NCBI RefSeq assembly: GCF_000316195.1
Contig: NZ_JH994111.1
Location: forward strand, 1,378,498 to 1,442,497
Source: Brachyspira hampsonii 30446
GTDB taxonomy: Bacteria > Spirochaetota > Brachyspiria > Brachyspirales > Brachyspiraceae
Length of the DNA stretch: 64,000 nt
Direction of reading: 5' to 3'
The notes below the pieces were generated by a model. The model ran no database searches. It saw only the letters and a list, made by a program, of their open reading frames with translations, and was not told the DNA's origin. Positions 46,818 to 57,543 of this stretch are shown piece after piece. The position numbers and the translations under genes were made by a program. The number at the start of each line of letters is the position of its first letter. The first letter of the stretch is position 1.

Positions 46818-47948
46818 ATGAATAACTATAATATAAAAAAATTAGCTATACTTCATCCTACTTTCGGATATAACGGCGGTGCTGAAAATGTAATACTTTC
46901 ATTTTCAAAGTATTGTCATAATTTAAATATAGAAATAACCATATATACATATAAACTAAGGAATAATATTCCAAACTATATAAAACAGATAAAAACAGAT
47001 ATAAAATTAAATCCCTTTATCTTTAATAAAACCTCTAAATTTCTAGCAAATGAATTAAAGAATTATGATGCTGTTTTAATACATAATTTTCCGGCATCTA
47101 TATTCTTTGGACTTGCATCAAAATATGCACAAAAAAATAATATTAAACTTCCAAAAAGTTTTTGGTATTGTCATGAGCCTAGTGTAAGACTTTACGGATA
47201 TGATGATGAAAGCTATAAAAAACTTCAAAACACATGGGATATAATTGCAAGATACACAATGCATTTAGATAGATTAGGAATAGAAAAAATAAATTATATA
47301 ATGTCAAACAGCATAAGAACTAAAGAGGCAGTAAAAAGAGTTTATGATAGAGAAGCAGAAGTCATATATCCTTGCATATCTGATGCAGAAAATATTATGA
47401 CCATTAATAAAGGAAAACATTTTCTATACATAGGAAGAATAGAAAAACCTAAAAACTTGGAAAAAGCTATCATTGCATTTAAATCATTTATTGAAAAAAT
47501 AGAAGATAAAGAATTAAAATTCATAATAGCAGGAAAAGGAAGACATGAAAACTATTTAAAAAAACTCACAGAAAAAATAAATATGCATAATAATATTATA
47601 TTCAAAGGTTTTGTAACTGATGAAGAAAAAAGAGAATTGATGAATAAAAGCTATGCACTAATAATGCCAGCCGTTAATGAACCATTTGGACTTACTGTGA
47701 TAGAAGCATTATATTCTTCATGCATATCTATAATATCAAATAAATCAGGAGTATATGAAGCAGTTAAAGATTTATCTATTAGCTGTGATATGGAAAATAC
47801 AAATGAAATAGAAAACTCTATACTACTTGCATATAATGATAAAAATATAAAAAATAATATTATAAACGCTTCAAAATCAATATTAAATCTATTTACAGTA
47901 TCATCATATAGTGAAAATGTAATAAAATATATAGTAAATCACTTGTAA
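46818..47948 (+). CDS. GT4-family glycosyltransferase
   Basis: This 376-residue enzyme has the GT-B plan. The N-terminal half starts LAILHPTFGYNGGAENVILS, with the acceptor-side glycine loop; the C-terminal half has FLYIGRIEKPKNLEKAIIAF, IIAGKGRHENYL and the nucleotide-sugar site PAVNEPFGLTVIEALYSS with its EX7E motif. It probably adds a sugar such as mannose to a surface glycan. It stands alone on the plus strand; the exact reaction is not determined. Confidence 0.92.
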   Translation: MNNYNIKKLAILHPTFGYNGGAENVILSFSKYCHNLNIEITIYTYKLRNNIPNYIKQIKTDIKLNPFIFNKTSKFLANELKNYDAVLIHNFPASIFFGLASKYAQKNNIKLPKSFWYCHEPSVRLYGYDDESYKKLQNTWDIIARYTMHLDRLGIEKINYIMSNSIRTKEAVKRVYDREAEVIYPCISDAENIMTINKGKHFLYIGRIEKPKNLEKAIIAFKSFIEKIEDKELKFIIAGKGRHENYLKKLTEKINMHNNIIFKGFVTDEEKRELMNKSYALIMPAVNEPFGLTVIEALYSSCISIISNKSGVYEAVKDLSISCDMENTNEIENSILLAYNDKNIKNNIINASKSILNLFTVSSYSENVIKYIVNHL

Positions 47949-48028
47949 TATTTTTAATATGTATTATAGTTATAATTAACTATGTATCATTTTATAGTTA
48001 AATAGTTATAATTAATTATGGAGAGATT

Positions 48029-49906
48029 ATGAAAAATTATACATCTATACCTAGTGCATTTTTTGAAACAGTTAAAAATATGCCTCAAAGTCCAGCTTAC
48101 AGATATAGAGATAATAACGAAGAAAAAATTACAATCACATATAAAAAACTTTATGATAAAGTAAATGCTATTGCTAAGGCATTCGATGTTAAAGGATTAT
48201 CAAAAAAACATGTTGCAATATTCTCGGAAAATAGAATAGAATGGTTTATATCAGATATGGCACTTTTAGCATTAGGTTCTGCTGATGTTCCAAGAGGCAT
48301 AGACTCTACATCTGATGAATTAAATTATATAATAGAACATAGTGAATCCCAAGCTGTTCTAGTAGAAAATGAATATGTTTTTAACAAGATAAAAAAGCAT
48401 CATAAAGATTTATCATTAATAGTTTTTCTCGACAGTTCTAAACATGATCCTGATAATAATATATACTCTTTTGAAAAGTTTTTAGAACTTGGTGAAGAAA
48501 GTTTAAATGGAGATGAAGAGTTTGCCGTAAAAAAGGCATCAAAATTAACTAATGAAAGTACAGCAACTATAATATATACTTCCGGAACCACAGGAAAACC
48601 AAAAGGTGTCATACTCACACATGGAAATATACTTCATAATATAAGAGTTCTTCCGGATATCATAAAATTACAGCCGGGGGAAAAACTTCTCACTATACTT
48701 CCGATTTGGCATATATACGAGAGAACAATATCTTATGTAACAGCAATAACAGGTTGTTTTACCGCTATTACAAATAAAAGATATTTAAAAAATGATTTCA
48801 CAGAAGAAAAACCGGATATATTTATTTCTGTACCTGCAATATGGGTTAATATATATAATACTGTAATGAAAAACATAGACAGAAAAGGCACAATAGCTAG
48901 AAATCTTGCAAAATTTTTCATAAAAAGATCTTTAAAATATATAAGAAGTCTAAGGTTTCAGAATGATTTAGTTTATTTATTAGGAGAAGAATCTAAAGCC
49001 CATAAAAAATCAGAGTACAGTATAGGAATGTTTGATCCTATTTACCATAAAATGGCAAAAAAAATGGTATATAGTAAAATATTAGAATTAACAGGCGGTA
49101 AAATGCGTCTTACTATATCAGGCGGCGGAGCTTTACCTATGTACATAGAAGACTTTGTTGAAGCTGTAGGAATAAATTTGGTTGTAGGATGGGGTATAAC
49201 AGAAACTTCTCCTGTTGTTACATTGAGATCCCCTTATAAAAATTACAGAGGAACTTGCGGTGCTCCAATACCAGAGGTGAAAATAGAAATTAGAGATAAA
49301 GAAGGAAATATTTGTAAAGATGGAGTTATGGGAGTATGCTATATAAAAGGTCCTAATATTTTTAAAGAATATTATAAAGATCCTGAATTAACTAAACAGG
49401 CAAAAGTTGATGGATTCTTTAACTCTGGAGATTTAGGAGCATATACTCAGCAAGGTGAAATAGTATTGACAGGAAGAGCAAAAGAAACAATAGTTCTGCT
49501 TACAGGTGAAAATGTGGAGCCTCAGCCTATAGAAAATAAAGCATTAGAATCGCCTTATATTTATCAAATCATGCTTATAGGACAAGATAAAGCTTCAACA
49601 GGTGCTATCATAGTTATAAATAAAGAAAACATAAAAGAATATTTTGATAAACATAAAATTTCTTATGATGAAAATACACTTTCCTCTTCAAAAGATGTTT
49701 ATAAATTAATAAGAGAAGAGTTAGATAATTTAATTAACTATAAGAACGGTTTCAGACCTTATGAAGCTATAGCAAAAATGATAATCACAGATGAAGAGTT
49801 CACAATAGAAAATGGACTTCTCACTCAGTCTTTAAAAATAAAAAGAGCTAATGTTATGGAAGCATATAAAGATAAAATAGATTCTTTATATGACAGAATT
49901 AAATAA
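48029..49906 (+). CDS. Long-chain acyl-CoA synthetase (AMP-forming)
   Basis: This 625-residue enzyme activates fatty acids with ATP and CoA. Motifs of the ANL superfamily are present: YTSGTTGKPKGVILTHGN (phosphate loop, about residue 187), GWGITETSPVVTLRSP, FFNSGDLGAYT and GRAKETIVLLTGENVEP (hinge and C-terminal domain). A region of about 70 residues between 285 and 355 is long and basic, as in spirochaete long-chain synthetases. GGAGAG precedes the ATG. It probably salvages host lipid fatty acids for phospholipid synthesis. Confidence 0.93.
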   Translation: MKNYTSIPSAFFETVKNMPQSPAYRYRDNNEEKITITYKKLYDKVNAIAKAFDVKGLSKKHVAIFSENRIEWFISDMALLALGSADVPRGIDSTSDELNYIIEHSESQAVLVENEYVFNKIKKHHKDLSLIVFLDSSKHDPDNNIYSFEKFLELGEESLNGDEEFAVKKASKLTNESTATIIYTSGTTGKPKGVILTHGNILHNIRVLPDIIKLQPGEKLLTILPIWHIYERTISYVTAITGCFTAITNKRYLKNDFTEEKPDIFISVPAIWVNIYNTVMKNIDRKGTIARNLAKFFIKRSLKYIRSLRFQNDLVYLLGEESKAHKKSEYSIGMFDPIYHKMAKKMVYSKILELTGGKMRLTISGGGALPMYIEDFVEAVGINLVVGWGITETSPVVTLRSPYKNYRGTCGAPIPEVKIEIRDKEGNICKDGVMGVCYIKGPNIFKEYYKDPELTKQAKVDGFFNSGDLGAYTQQGEIVLTGRAKETIVLLTGENVEPQPIENKALESPYIYQIMLIGQDKASTGAIIVINKENIKEYFDKHKISYDENTLSSSKDVYKLIREELDNLINYKNGFRPYEAIAKMIITDEEFTIENGLLTQSLKIKRANVMEAYKDKIDSLYDRIK

Positions 49907-49995
49907 TTCCTAATTCATTTATAATTTTTATATACTGATGTATAAAAAATTTATTTTTAATGTATAATAAAAATAAAAATTTAGGAAAATAAATA

Positions 49996-50706
49996 ATGTT
50001 CATAACAAGTAAAAATGCAATAGTTGAAGCTATTTCAAAAGATTTAGTAAAAACTTTATATATAAAATTTCCAATTTCTAAAAGAGAAAAAGATATTATC
50101 AAATTAGCTGAAAAAAAGAAAGTATCAATTAAAAATGTTGATAAAAATGAAATGGAAAAAATTGTAGGAAAAATATATTCTGTAGCAGCAGATATAGATG
50201 AAAATGCTGAGATAGGAATAGAAAGTTTTATAGAAAAAGCATTTGAAAAAAGAGAAAATCCTTTAATATTCATATTAGATTCTATAACTGATGTTCATAA
50301 TTTAGGTGCTATAATAAGAAATGCATATTTTTTTGATATAGCAGGAATTGTAATGCCGAAAGATAACTCTGCCCCTATTAATGAAAAGGTTTATGAAATA
50401 TCAGAAGGAGCAGCATATCATTTGCCGATATCTATAGAAACTAATTTAAATAGAGTTATAGATTTTATGAAAGATAAAGGTTTTTGGATATATTACGCTA
50501 GTGAAAAAGGTGAAACCTCATTAGAAGATTTTAAATTTAACTCTCCTACTGCAATCATATTAGGTAATGAACATAGCGGAGTTAGAGATATATTAAAAAA
50601 AAATTCAGACGGAAGTGTTATCATAAATTCTTCTACGGATTTTGATTCTCTGAATGTATCTGCAGCATCTGCAGTCATAGGTTATGCTTATTCTATTTAC
50701 AAATAG
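49996..50706 (+). CDS. TrmH/SpoU-family RNA 2'-O-methyltransferase
   Basis: This 236-residue enzyme methylates the ribose of rRNA or tRNA. The SPOUT knot motifs are visible: DSITDVHNLGAIIRNAYFF (motif 1, about residue 97), ILGNEHSGVRDIL (motif 2) and FDSLNVSAASAVIGYAY (motif 3). A small N-terminal substrate-binding part (KNAIVEAISKDLVKTLYIK) precedes them. It is nearest to RlmB, which modifies 23S rRNA G2251, though the target is not proved. AGGA precedes the ATG. Confidence 0.92.
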   Translation: MFITSKNAIVEAISKDLVKTLYIKFPISKREKDIIKLAEKKKVSIKNVDKNEMEKIVGKIYSVAADIDENAEIGIESFIEKAFEKRENPLIFILDSITDVHNLGAIIRNAYFFDIAGIVMPKDNSAPINEKVYEISEGAAYHLPISIETNLNRVIDFMKDKGFWIYYASEKGETSLEDFKFNSPTAIILGNEHSGVRDILKKNSDGSVIINSSTDFDSLNVSAASAVIGYAYSIYK

Positions 50707-50849
50707 ATATTATTATTATTTTATTAATATTAATTAATATTGTTATATAATAATGTATATATAGATTTTTTTACTTGCAATAATAGTAAAAAAGTATATA
50801 TTAAATATATAGGATATAAAATTTAAGGCATAATATATGGAGATTTAAG

Positions 50850-51218
50850 ATGCCTATAGCACCTTTAGACTTGCAACAATTATATATGCAGCAATCGCAT
50901 ATAGGCCGTATGGAGCATGTAAGAATGGCTGCAAAAACTATTGCAATGCAGTCGGAAGATAGAGATATACATAGAGATTCATATATAAAAGATTCTACTG
51001 TTGTAAAGTCTGAAAACATATCTGATGAAACTAAGGTTAAAGAAAAAAAAGATGAGCAAAGACCAAAAGATCATGGATATATGTCATATAGAAAAAAGAG
51101 TAAAAAAAGAATGGCAGATAATATTGATAATGATGATGAAAAAAATAATATTATAGAAATAGAAGAGGTTTCAGCAACAGAGAAAACTAAAGGTTCAAGA
51201 ATAGATTTTTTAGGATAA
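50850..51218 (+). CDS. Small charged protein, spirochaete type
   Basis: I do not recognise a function for this 122-residue protein. It starts MPIAPLDLQQLYMQQSHIGR, has a helical first third, then a long polar, mostly disordered part rich in Lys, Glu and Asp, and ends GSRIDFLG. Proteins with this start and end occur in other spirochaetes, from memory. It is 12 bases before the next gene, with which it is surely co-transcribed. GGAG precedes the ATG. Confidence 0.7.
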   Translation: MPIAPLDLQQLYMQQSHIGRMEHVRMAAKTIAMQSEDRDIHRDSYIKDSTVVKSENISDETKVKEKKDEQRPKDHGYMSYRKKSKKRMADNIDNDDEKNNIIEIEEVSATEKTKGSRIDFLG

Positions 51219-51229
51219 TTAATCTAATT

Positions 51230-52048
51230 ATGCAAATTGTAATATCTATAATCATTAATATAGTTATATTGGCAGTTACCCTACCGCTATTTTATATTTA
51301 TATAGTTTCAAAAGCTAGGGAAAGACTAGAAAAAGAAACTATGTCAAAGGCTAGAGAAGAAATAGAAGCTTTAGTAAAAGAATTTAATAATATAGCTTTA
51401 TCAAGAATATCAATATTAGAGGATTCCATAGTAAGAGCAAACAGATTGGTAAAAGAGTTAAATAATTTTCAAGATAATAAAAAAGATAATGATATTAATA
51501 ATGCAGTTATAACAGTAAAAGAAGATATAAAAAAAGATATAGAAGAAAATATAAATAAAAAAGAAGAAAAAAAACTTGATGTTTCAATTCAAGAATCTAA
51601 TAATACAGAATCTAATATAGTGATGAACAATGAAAATAAAAATAAGAAATTAGATATAAGAGTAGAAGATAATAATATAAAAATAAACTCTAAAATAGAA
51701 ACAACCGAAAAAGAAAAAAATGCAGAAATAAAACCTAAACCTAAAAAAAATAACATAGATACCGCAGCTAAAGCAATAGATGATGAAGCAAGAAGAGAAG
51801 TTATAGAAAAATTAAGAAATAAATTAGACAGAACTATTAAGACAAATATGGCAATATATGATAAACCTATAGAAGATAAAACTATAGCATTAGTTAATGA
51901 ACCATTAGAAAATACAGTAAAAAATTCTAATAAGAATGAAGATATAATCAAACTATACAAAGAAGGTTTAAGCAAAGAAGAAATAGCCAAAAAATTAAAT
52001 TGTTCTATAACTGAAATAGATATAGTAATAGATTTAAATATGGATTGA
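51230..52048 (+). CDS. Membrane-anchored coiled-coil protein with HTH-like tail
   Basis: This 272-residue protein begins with one membrane span (about residues 3-26), followed by coiled coil (KARERLEKETMSKAREEIEA and on to about 85), a low-complexity Lys/Glu/Asn part, a second helical part (EVIEKLRNKLDRTIKTN) and a C-terminal helix-turn-helix-like segment (IIKLYKEGLSKEEIAKKLNC). Such a tail on a membrane protein is unusual and could bind DNA or protein. It is the second gene of a two-gene operon and ends at a terminator. Function unknown. Confidence 0.72.
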   Translation: MQIVISIIINIVILAVTLPLFYIYIVSKARERLEKETMSKAREEIEALVKEFNNIALSRISILEDSIVRANRLVKELNNFQDNKKDNDINNAVITVKEDIKKDIEENINKKEEKKLDVSIQESNNTESNIVMNNENKNKKLDIRVEDNNIKINSKIETTEKEKNAEIKPKPKKNNIDTAAKAIDDEARREVIEKLRNKLDRTIKTNMAIYDKPIEDKTIALVNEPLENTVKNSNKNEDIIKLYKEGLSKEEIAKKLNCSITEIDIVIDLNMD

Positions 52049-52066
52049 TTAGTTAATAATTATCAT

Positions 52067-52108
52067 AAAAAACCGCCTATTAAAATTAATTAACAAGCGG
52101 CTTTTTTT
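52067..52108. terminator. Bidirectional terminator
   Basis: AAAAAACCGCC on the left pairs with GCGGCTTTTTTT on the right across an AT-rich inner part (TTAA pairs also possible). T-runs occur on both strands. It separates the convergent 51230 and 52123 genes. Confidence 0.7.
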
Positions 52109-52122
52109 ATATTATGATAACT

Positions 52123-53328
52123 TTATGCGTCTGTTTTTACAACTTTTTTCTTATAGATTGTATCAACTATAACACCCAAAGCATTATCACCGGATACATT
52201 ACAAGCAGTACCGAATGAGTCTTGAGTAATATATAAAGCAACCATTATAGCACTTAAAGGACTGTCCGGACCGCCAAGCCCAACCATATAAAGGAAAGGT
52301 AAAGCTGTCATTATTGAACCGCCAGGAGCACCAGGAGAAGCTATCATAGCTATACCAAGCATAGCAATGAAAGGAAGTACTGTAGTGTAAGTTATAGGTA
52401 TTTGATGCATTAAGCATACTGCAGTGGCACAGGCTGTAATTGTTATCATAGATCCTGCCATATGTATATTAGCACAAAGAGGTACTACAAAGTTTCTTAT
52501 TTGTTCAGATATTCCATCTTTTTCAGCACATTGTAAATTTACAGGTATTGTAGCAGCTGATGACTGAGTACCTAAAGCTGTTGCATATCCTGCTATTTGG
52601 TTTTTCATAAGCATAAAAGGATTTTTCTTTCCTATTGTACCAGATACTAAGAATGCTATTAATAAATAAAGTAAATGCATTATTATTACCACTATAAATA
52701 CTTTCCATAATATACCTAAAATTACAAAAGTTTTTCCAGATCTAGTCATATCTACAAAAGTACCGCAAATATAAAGAGGCAAAAGAGGAATTATAGATAC
52801 GCGTAAAACTTTATCTATTATAGTTGATAATTCTTTAAAAACATTGTACAAATAATCACCTATTTCTTTTCCTCTCATAGTAGAAATACCAAGTCCTATT
52901 ATGAAAGCAAATAAAACTGCAGCTAAAGTATCTAATAGAGGGGTTACTGTTATTGATAGATAAGGTGCAACAGAATTTCCAGCAGCAGCAGCTATTCTTT
53001 CAATATCATCAGGATTCATAAAACTAGGAAATAGATTATAAGATACTAAAAAAGACGCTGAACCAGCAATTAATGTAGAACCATAAGCCAATACACAAGT
53101 TACAAGAAGCAAAAATCCCGAGCCTTCTTTTAAGTCAGCTATACCCATAGACACATAGGAAACTATCATTAGCGGTATTACAAACTTCAGATAAGAACTA
53201 AATATTCCAGATGCCGTAACAATAATTCTTGATATTACTTCTGGTATAAAGTGCTGTCCAAAGAATATACCGAGCAGAATTCCAATGATTAGTCTAGGTA
53301 CTAATCCAAGTTTAAATTTTTTTTCCAT
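52123..53328 (-). CDS. Dicarboxylate/amino acid:cation symporter (DAACS family)
   Basis: This 401-residue inner-membrane transporter has about eight spans and two re-entrant loops. Family motifs are FVIPLMIVSYVSMGIADL, the serine-rich loop TQSSAATIPVNLQCA, IASPGAPGGSIMTALPF and the cation site in SGDNALGVIVD. It imports glutamate, aspartate, serine/threonine or C4-dicarboxylates with sodium or protons; the sequence does not decide which. TAGGAG precedes the ATG. It stands alone. Confidence 0.92.
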   Translation of the reverse strand: MEKKFKLGLVPRLIIGILLGIFFGQHFIPEVISRIIVTASGIFSSYLKFVIPLMIVSYVSMGIADLKEGSGFLLLVTCVLAYGSTLIAGSASFLVSYNLFPSFMNPDDIERIAAAAGNSVAPYLSITVTPLLDTLAAVLFAFIIGLGISTMRGKEIGDYLYNVFKELSTIIDKVLRVSIIPLLPLYICGTFVDMTRSGKTFVILGILWKVFIVVIIMHLLYLLIAFLVSGTIGKKNPFMLMKNQIAGYATALGTQSSAATIPVNLQCAEKDGISEQIRNFVVPLCANIHMAGSMITITACATAVCLMHQIPITYTTVLPFIAMLGIAMIASPGAPGGSIMTALPFLYMVGLGGPDSPLSAIMVALYITQDSFGTACNVSGDNALGVIVDTIYKKKVVKTDA

Positions 53329-53541
53329 GTATTTCTCCTAAATTAATATGTATACTATATAATATATACAAAAATATTAATATGTAAATAGAGAACACAT
53401 TTTTTTAGATATAATGTATATTATAATATAAAAAAAGCTTACTATATTACTATATAGAATATTTTAAAATTATAAAATTTCACTATAATAACTAATATAT
53501 GTAAATTAAAATATCATAAATATAAAAAATATATTAAGTGT

Positions 53542-54009
53542 TTATTTAATAACCAAATCAGATGTACAATTCGGGCATTTTACGGCATTAATATTAATAC
53601 TAGAACAACAATATGGGCAAGTTTTTTCTTTTAATTCTTTATCATCATTTTCTTTTTTTAAAATTTTTGCCTGCATTCTATTAAATAACTTTATTATCAA
53701 AAAAATAGCAAAAGCAGTAATAATAAAGCTTATAATAGTATTCAAAAAAACTCCTACACTAATAACAACGGCACCAGCTTCTTTAGCAGCTGCTATAGAA
53801 TTATAAACTCCAATATTATCAGAACCTTTTTTAAGAACTATAAATATATTAGAAAAATCTATTCCGCTTAATAGCATACCTATAGGAGGCATTAATATAT
53901 CATCTACAAAAGAATTAACTATCTTTGTAAATGATGCTCCGATAACTATACCAACCGCCATATCTAATATGCTTCCTTTCATAATAAAATTTTTAAACTC
54001 TTTTATCAT
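53542..54009 (-). CDS. mscL: MscL mechanosensitive channel with fused zinc ribbon
   Basis: This 155-residue protein contains a typical MscL channel: [20 protein letters not shown] (N-terminal helix and first span), [20 protein letters not shown], and a second span at about 80-103 ([20 protein letters not shown]). It then ends in a zinc-ribbon (CPYC-CPNC with 15 residues between) that standard MscL lacks. MscL opens on strong membrane tension and saves cells from osmotic downshock. The ribbon would lie in the cytoplasm at the pore mouth. TAGGAT precedes the ATG. Confidence 0.93.
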   Translation of the reverse strand: MIKEFKNFIMKGSILDMAVGIVIGASFTKIVNSFVDDILMPPIGMLLSGIDFSNIFIVLKKGSDNIGVYNSIAAAKEAGAVVISVGVFLNTIISFIITAFAIFLIIKLFNRMQAKILKKENDDKELKEKTCPYCCSSININAVKCPNCTSDLVIK

Positions 54010-54459
54010 AAGAATATCCTATAAAATTTTTAATTTTATTATATATTAAAAATTAAAAAGATACACAATAAATGTTAATATTATAAAAAATAATACTAGC
54101 ATTGTTTCAAAACTATTTTTTTATAATTTGAGGAAACTAGCCATACGAAGTACTCCTACTGAAGTCATTAAGTGAAAAAAACTCATATTTATACATCAAA
54201 ACAACTAATTATAAAACATTATTTTTATAATTAATAAATTACTAAATCTTCATATATAATCTTGGAAAGTTCTTTTGAAACAAGTATAATTTATATACTG
54301 AATATGATAGAAATAAAAATATACGGATAATAAATTTTATTCTATTAATAAATTCTGTCAAATTTAGAGTTATATTAATTTTATGAAATCAATTATATAT
54401 TTAAGGGGACTATTTATTATATAGCCCCCTTCATTAGAATCGTATATATATTTTATAAA
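54010..54459. other. Intergenic region, 450 bases
   Basis: This stretch has no gene I can support. A somewhat less AT-rich patch lies at 54130-54175. A hairpin AAGGGGACTAT/ATAGCCCCCTT is at 54403-54431; no T-run follows on either side, so it is not a convincing terminator. Confidence 0.5.
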
Positions 54460-54993
54460 TTATCTGTAATAATAGTATCTCATTCTATATGTGTTTAATT
54501 GTTCTAATTGTTCATCTGTTAGAACATCAAGCATAGTAACATCTTTTTCTATTCTAAGATAGTCTATTTCTTTTTCTAAATCTTTCTTTTGATTAATTAA
54601 ATCTTTTACTAAGTTTAAATCAATATCTATTTTTTCTCTTTCCATTTTAAATTTATAATCTATATTTCTTTTTTGATATTCTAGATCATTAATTTTTAGT
54701 TCATATTCATAATTAATAGAACTAATTTGATCAAGCTGTTCATCTGATAAATATATACCAGCATTTCTGCACATTCTGTATATATCGCCTTTAGGTCCTC
54801 CAGCCCTAGGTCTTGGTGCAGTATCTCTAACTCTAGTTTCTCTTTCTCTTGGTGCAGCTTCTCTTCTCTCTCTTGGTTCTGCTTCATATCTTCTTCTCTC
54901 GCCAGCAGCAGGATCTGCAGGAGGTACTTGGGCAAAAACCATAGATGACATTAAAGCCATAATAAGTGTTGTTAATAATATTTTTGTTTTCAT
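54460..54993 (-). CDS. Spy/CpxP-like periplasmic protein
   Basis: This 177-residue protein has a signal peptide (residues 1-21, cut at VFA-Q), then an Arg/Glu/Pro-rich linker to about residue 68, and a helical domain with two LTxxQ-type segments (LSDEQLDQISSINYEYEL, LTDEQLEQLNTYRM) separated by a long coiled coil. This is the plan of Spy/CpxP envelope-stress chaperones and of zinc resistance-associated proteins. The YRMRYYYYR end is unusual. GTAGGAG precedes the ATG. Confidence 0.75.
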   Translation of the reverse strand: MKTKILLTTLIMALMSSMVFAQVPPADPAAGERRRYEAEPRERREAAPRERETRVRDTAPRPRAGGPKGDIYRMCRNAGIYLSDEQLDQISSINYEYELKINDLEYQKRNIDYKFKMEREKIDIDLNLVKDLINQKKDLEKEIDYLRIEKDVTMLDVLTDEQLEQLNTYRMRYYYYR

Positions 54994-55101
54994 TGATTAA
55001 TCTCCTACTTTTTAATTTTTTTATTTGATTGTTTCTATTTGCTTTATTAGACGATAAGAATAATAAAAAGTTCCTAAAAAAATAAAAAAATTATTGTGCT
55101 A

Positions 55102-55130
55102 TTGATAAAAAATGAATATTGTTATATAGT
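55102..55130 (+). promoter_or_regulatory. Promoter for the aconitase gene
   Basis: TTGATA (55102-55107) and TATAGT (55125-55130) are 17 bases apart, with transcription expected near 55137, about 32 bases before the ATG. Confidence 0.55.
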
Positions 55131-55168
55131 AATACTCTATAGCAATATTATTATAAAAGGTATTAATC

Positions 55169-57424
55169 ATGGAAATTTACGATATTGAAATGATAAGAAA
55201 ATTCTATTCAAACTATTCTAACAAAGTTAATAATGTAAAACAAAAATTAAACAGAGCATTAACATTATCAGAAAAAATATTATATGCTCATTTATACGAT
55301 GAAAAAAATATAAAAGATTTTAAAAGGGGAGAAGATTACGCAGATTTCAGACCAGACAGAGTGGCAATGCAAGATGCTACAGCTCAAATGGCATTACTTC
55401 AATTTATGAATGCTGGAAAAACATCTTCTGCCGTACCTGCTACAATACACTGCGATCACTTGATAGAAGCATGTAAAGGTGCTGAAGAAGATTTGAAAAA
55501 TGCACTTAATATAAATAAAGAAGTTTATAACTTTTTGGAAAGCGTTGCAAAAAAATACGGACTTGGTTTTTGGGAAGCAGGTTCTGGTATAATACATCAA
55601 ATAGTGCTAGAAAATTACGCTTTTCCTGCAGGTATGATGATAGGTACAGACTCTCATACTCCTAATGCTGGAGGACTTGGAATGCTTGCTATAGGTGTTG
55701 GAGGGGCTGATGCAGTGGACGTTATGACTGGAATGGAATGGGAATTAAAAATACCTAATATAATAGGAGTAAAATTGACAGGTTATCTAAACGGCTGGGC
55801 TAGTGCTAAAGATGTTATATTAAAATTGGCAGGAATCTTGACAGTAAAAGGTGGAACTAATTCCATTATAGAATATTTCGGAGAAGGTGCTTCTACATTA
55901 TCCGCTGCTGGAAAGGCCTCAATATGCAATATGGGGGCTGAAGTGGGTGCTACTACTTCAATATTTCCTTATGATAATAATATAAAAGAATATTTGATTG
56001 CTACAGGTCGTGAAGATGTGGCAAAACTTGCAGAAGAAAATATTGATAACTTAAAAGCTGATAAAGAAGTATATGATAATCCAGAAAAATATTATGATAA
56101 AATAATAGAAATTAATTTATCCGAATTAGAGCCGTACTTAAACGGACCATTTACTCCAGATGCTGCCTGCACTATAAGTGAGTTTGCCAAAAAAGTAGAA
56201 GAAAATAAATACCCTACTGATATGGAAGTAGGATTAATAGGTTCTTGTACCAATTCTTCCTATCATGATCTAAGTAAAGCTGCCTCAATAGCACGTCAGG
56301 TTATAGATAAAAAATTAAAAGTAAAATCAAAAATAATAATTAATCCAGGTTCTGAAGCATCATATAATGCAGCATTAAGAGATGGAATAATAGATGACTT
56401 CAAAAAAATAGGTGCTGTTATAATGACTAATGCATGCGGACCTTGTATAGGACAATGGGACAGACAAGAAAAAGATAATACAAGAGCAAACTCTATAGTA
56501 ACATCTTTTAATAGAAACTTTGCAAAACGTGCAGACGGCAATCCTAATACTCATGCATTCGTTGCTTCCCCAGAAACTGTAATGGCTTTGAGTATAGCAG
56601 GAGATTTGAGATTTAATCCTCTTAAAGATACTCTTACAAATGAAGAAGGTAAAGAAGTTAAACTTGATGCCCCTATAGGAATAGCTTTACCAAAAAACGG
56701 ATTAAACACAGAAAATAAAAAAAGACAGAATAATCCAGATCCAAAAATTGAAATTGTAATAGATAAAGATTCTAAACGTTTACAATTATTAAATCCTTTC
56801 GACAAATTCAATATTAATGATTTTAATAATATGCCTCTACTTATAAAAGTTAAAGGTAAATGCACCACAGATCATATATCAATGGCTGGACCTTGGCTAA
56901 AATTCAGAGGACATTTGGAAAATATATCAGACAATATGTTAATGGGAGCCGTTAATTTCTTTAATGATAAAACAAACTCTGTATTCAATCAATTAAATAA
57001 TAATTATGAAGAAGTTTCAAAAACAGCTAAAGAATACAAACAAAAAAATATATCATCTGTAGTAGTAGCAGAAGAAAATTACGGAGAAGGTTCAAGCAGA
57101 GAACATGCTGCAATGGAGCCTAGATTTTTGAATGTTAAGGCTGTACTTGCTAAAAGTTTTGCTAGGATACATGAAACAAACTTAAAAAAACAAGGTATGC
57201 TTGCCATAACTTTTAAAGATAAAGATGATTATAATAAAATACAGGAAAAAGACAAAATAACTATATTAGGACTTGATAATTTTAAGCCTAAACAAAACTT
57301 AACTGTTAAACTTATTCATGAAGACGGAAGCGAAGATACATTTGAGGTTATGCATACATATAATGAAGCACAGATTGAATGGTTTAAAAACGGCGGGGCT
57401 TTGAACACTTTAATGAAAAATTAA
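55169..57424 (+). CDS. acn: Aconitate hydratase
   Basis: Aconitase interconverts citrate and isocitrate through a 4Fe-4S cluster. The 751-residue protein follows the mitochondrial-type layout. The cluster cysteines lie in [11 protein letters not shown] (about 352) and [10 protein letters not shown] (about 420). Also clear are [20 protein letters not shown] and, in the swivel domain, [18 protein letters not shown] with the substrate-binding Ser-Arg. It has its own promoter. Together with icd and gltA nearby it supplies 2-oxoglutarate for glutamate synthesis rather than a full cycle; no other cycle genes are in the window. Confidence 0.96.
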   Translation: MEIYDIEMIRKFYSNYSNKVNNVKQKLNRALTLSEKILYAHLYDEKNIKDFKRGEDYADFRPDRVAMQDATAQMALLQFMNAGKTSSAVPATIHCDHLIEACKGAEEDLKNALNINKEVYNFLESVAKKYGLGFWEAGSGIIHQIVLENYAFPAGMMIGTDSHTPNAGGLGMLAIGVGGADAVDVMTGMEWELKIPNIIGVKLTGYLNGWASAKDVILKLAGILTVKGGTNSIIEYFGEGASTLSAAGKASICNMGAEVGATTSIFPYDNNIKEYLIATGREDVAKLAEENIDNLKADKEVYDNPEKYYDKIIEINLSELEPYLNGPFTPDAACTISEFAKKVEENKYPTDMEVGLIGSCTNSSYHDLSKAASIARQVIDKKLKVKSKIIINPGSEASYNAALRDGIIDDFKKIGAVIMTNACGPCIGQWDRQEKDNTRANSIVTSFNRNFAKRADGNPNTHAFVASPETVMALSIAGDLRFNPLKDTLTNEEGKEVKLDAPIGIALPKNGLNTENKKRQNNPDPKIEIVIDKDSKRLQLLNPFDKFNINDFNNMPLLIKVKGKCTTDHISMAGPWLKFRGHLENISDNMLMGAVNFFNDKTNSVFNQLNNNYEEVSKTAKEYKQKNISSVVVAEENYGEGSSREHAAMEPRFLNVKAVLAKSFARIHETNLKKQGMLAITFKDKDDYNKIQEKDKITILGLDNFKPKQNLTVKLIHEDGSEDTFEVMHTYNEAQIEWFKNGGALNTLMKN

Positions 57425-57514
57425 GTTTAAGCTATAAAGTTAATTAAATATACGGCATATCTTAAATGTCATTTTATAAAACATAGTAAGTTATTTATAG
57501 ATTATATTAAAAAA

Positions 57515-57543
57515 TTGACAAAGCAAAAATGTTTTACTATAAT
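57515..57543 (+). promoter_or_regulatory. Consensus promoter for the first ankyrin lipoprotein
   Basis: TTGACA (57515-57520) and TATAAT (57538-57543) are both perfect and 17 bases apart. Transcription would start near 57550, leaving a 22-base leader with TTGGGGAT before the ATG at 57572. Confidence 0.85.

Noticed and set aside
54403..54431. Terminator hairpin AAGGGGACTAT/ATAGCCCCCTT
   Set aside because: The stem is good, but no T-run follows on either strand.
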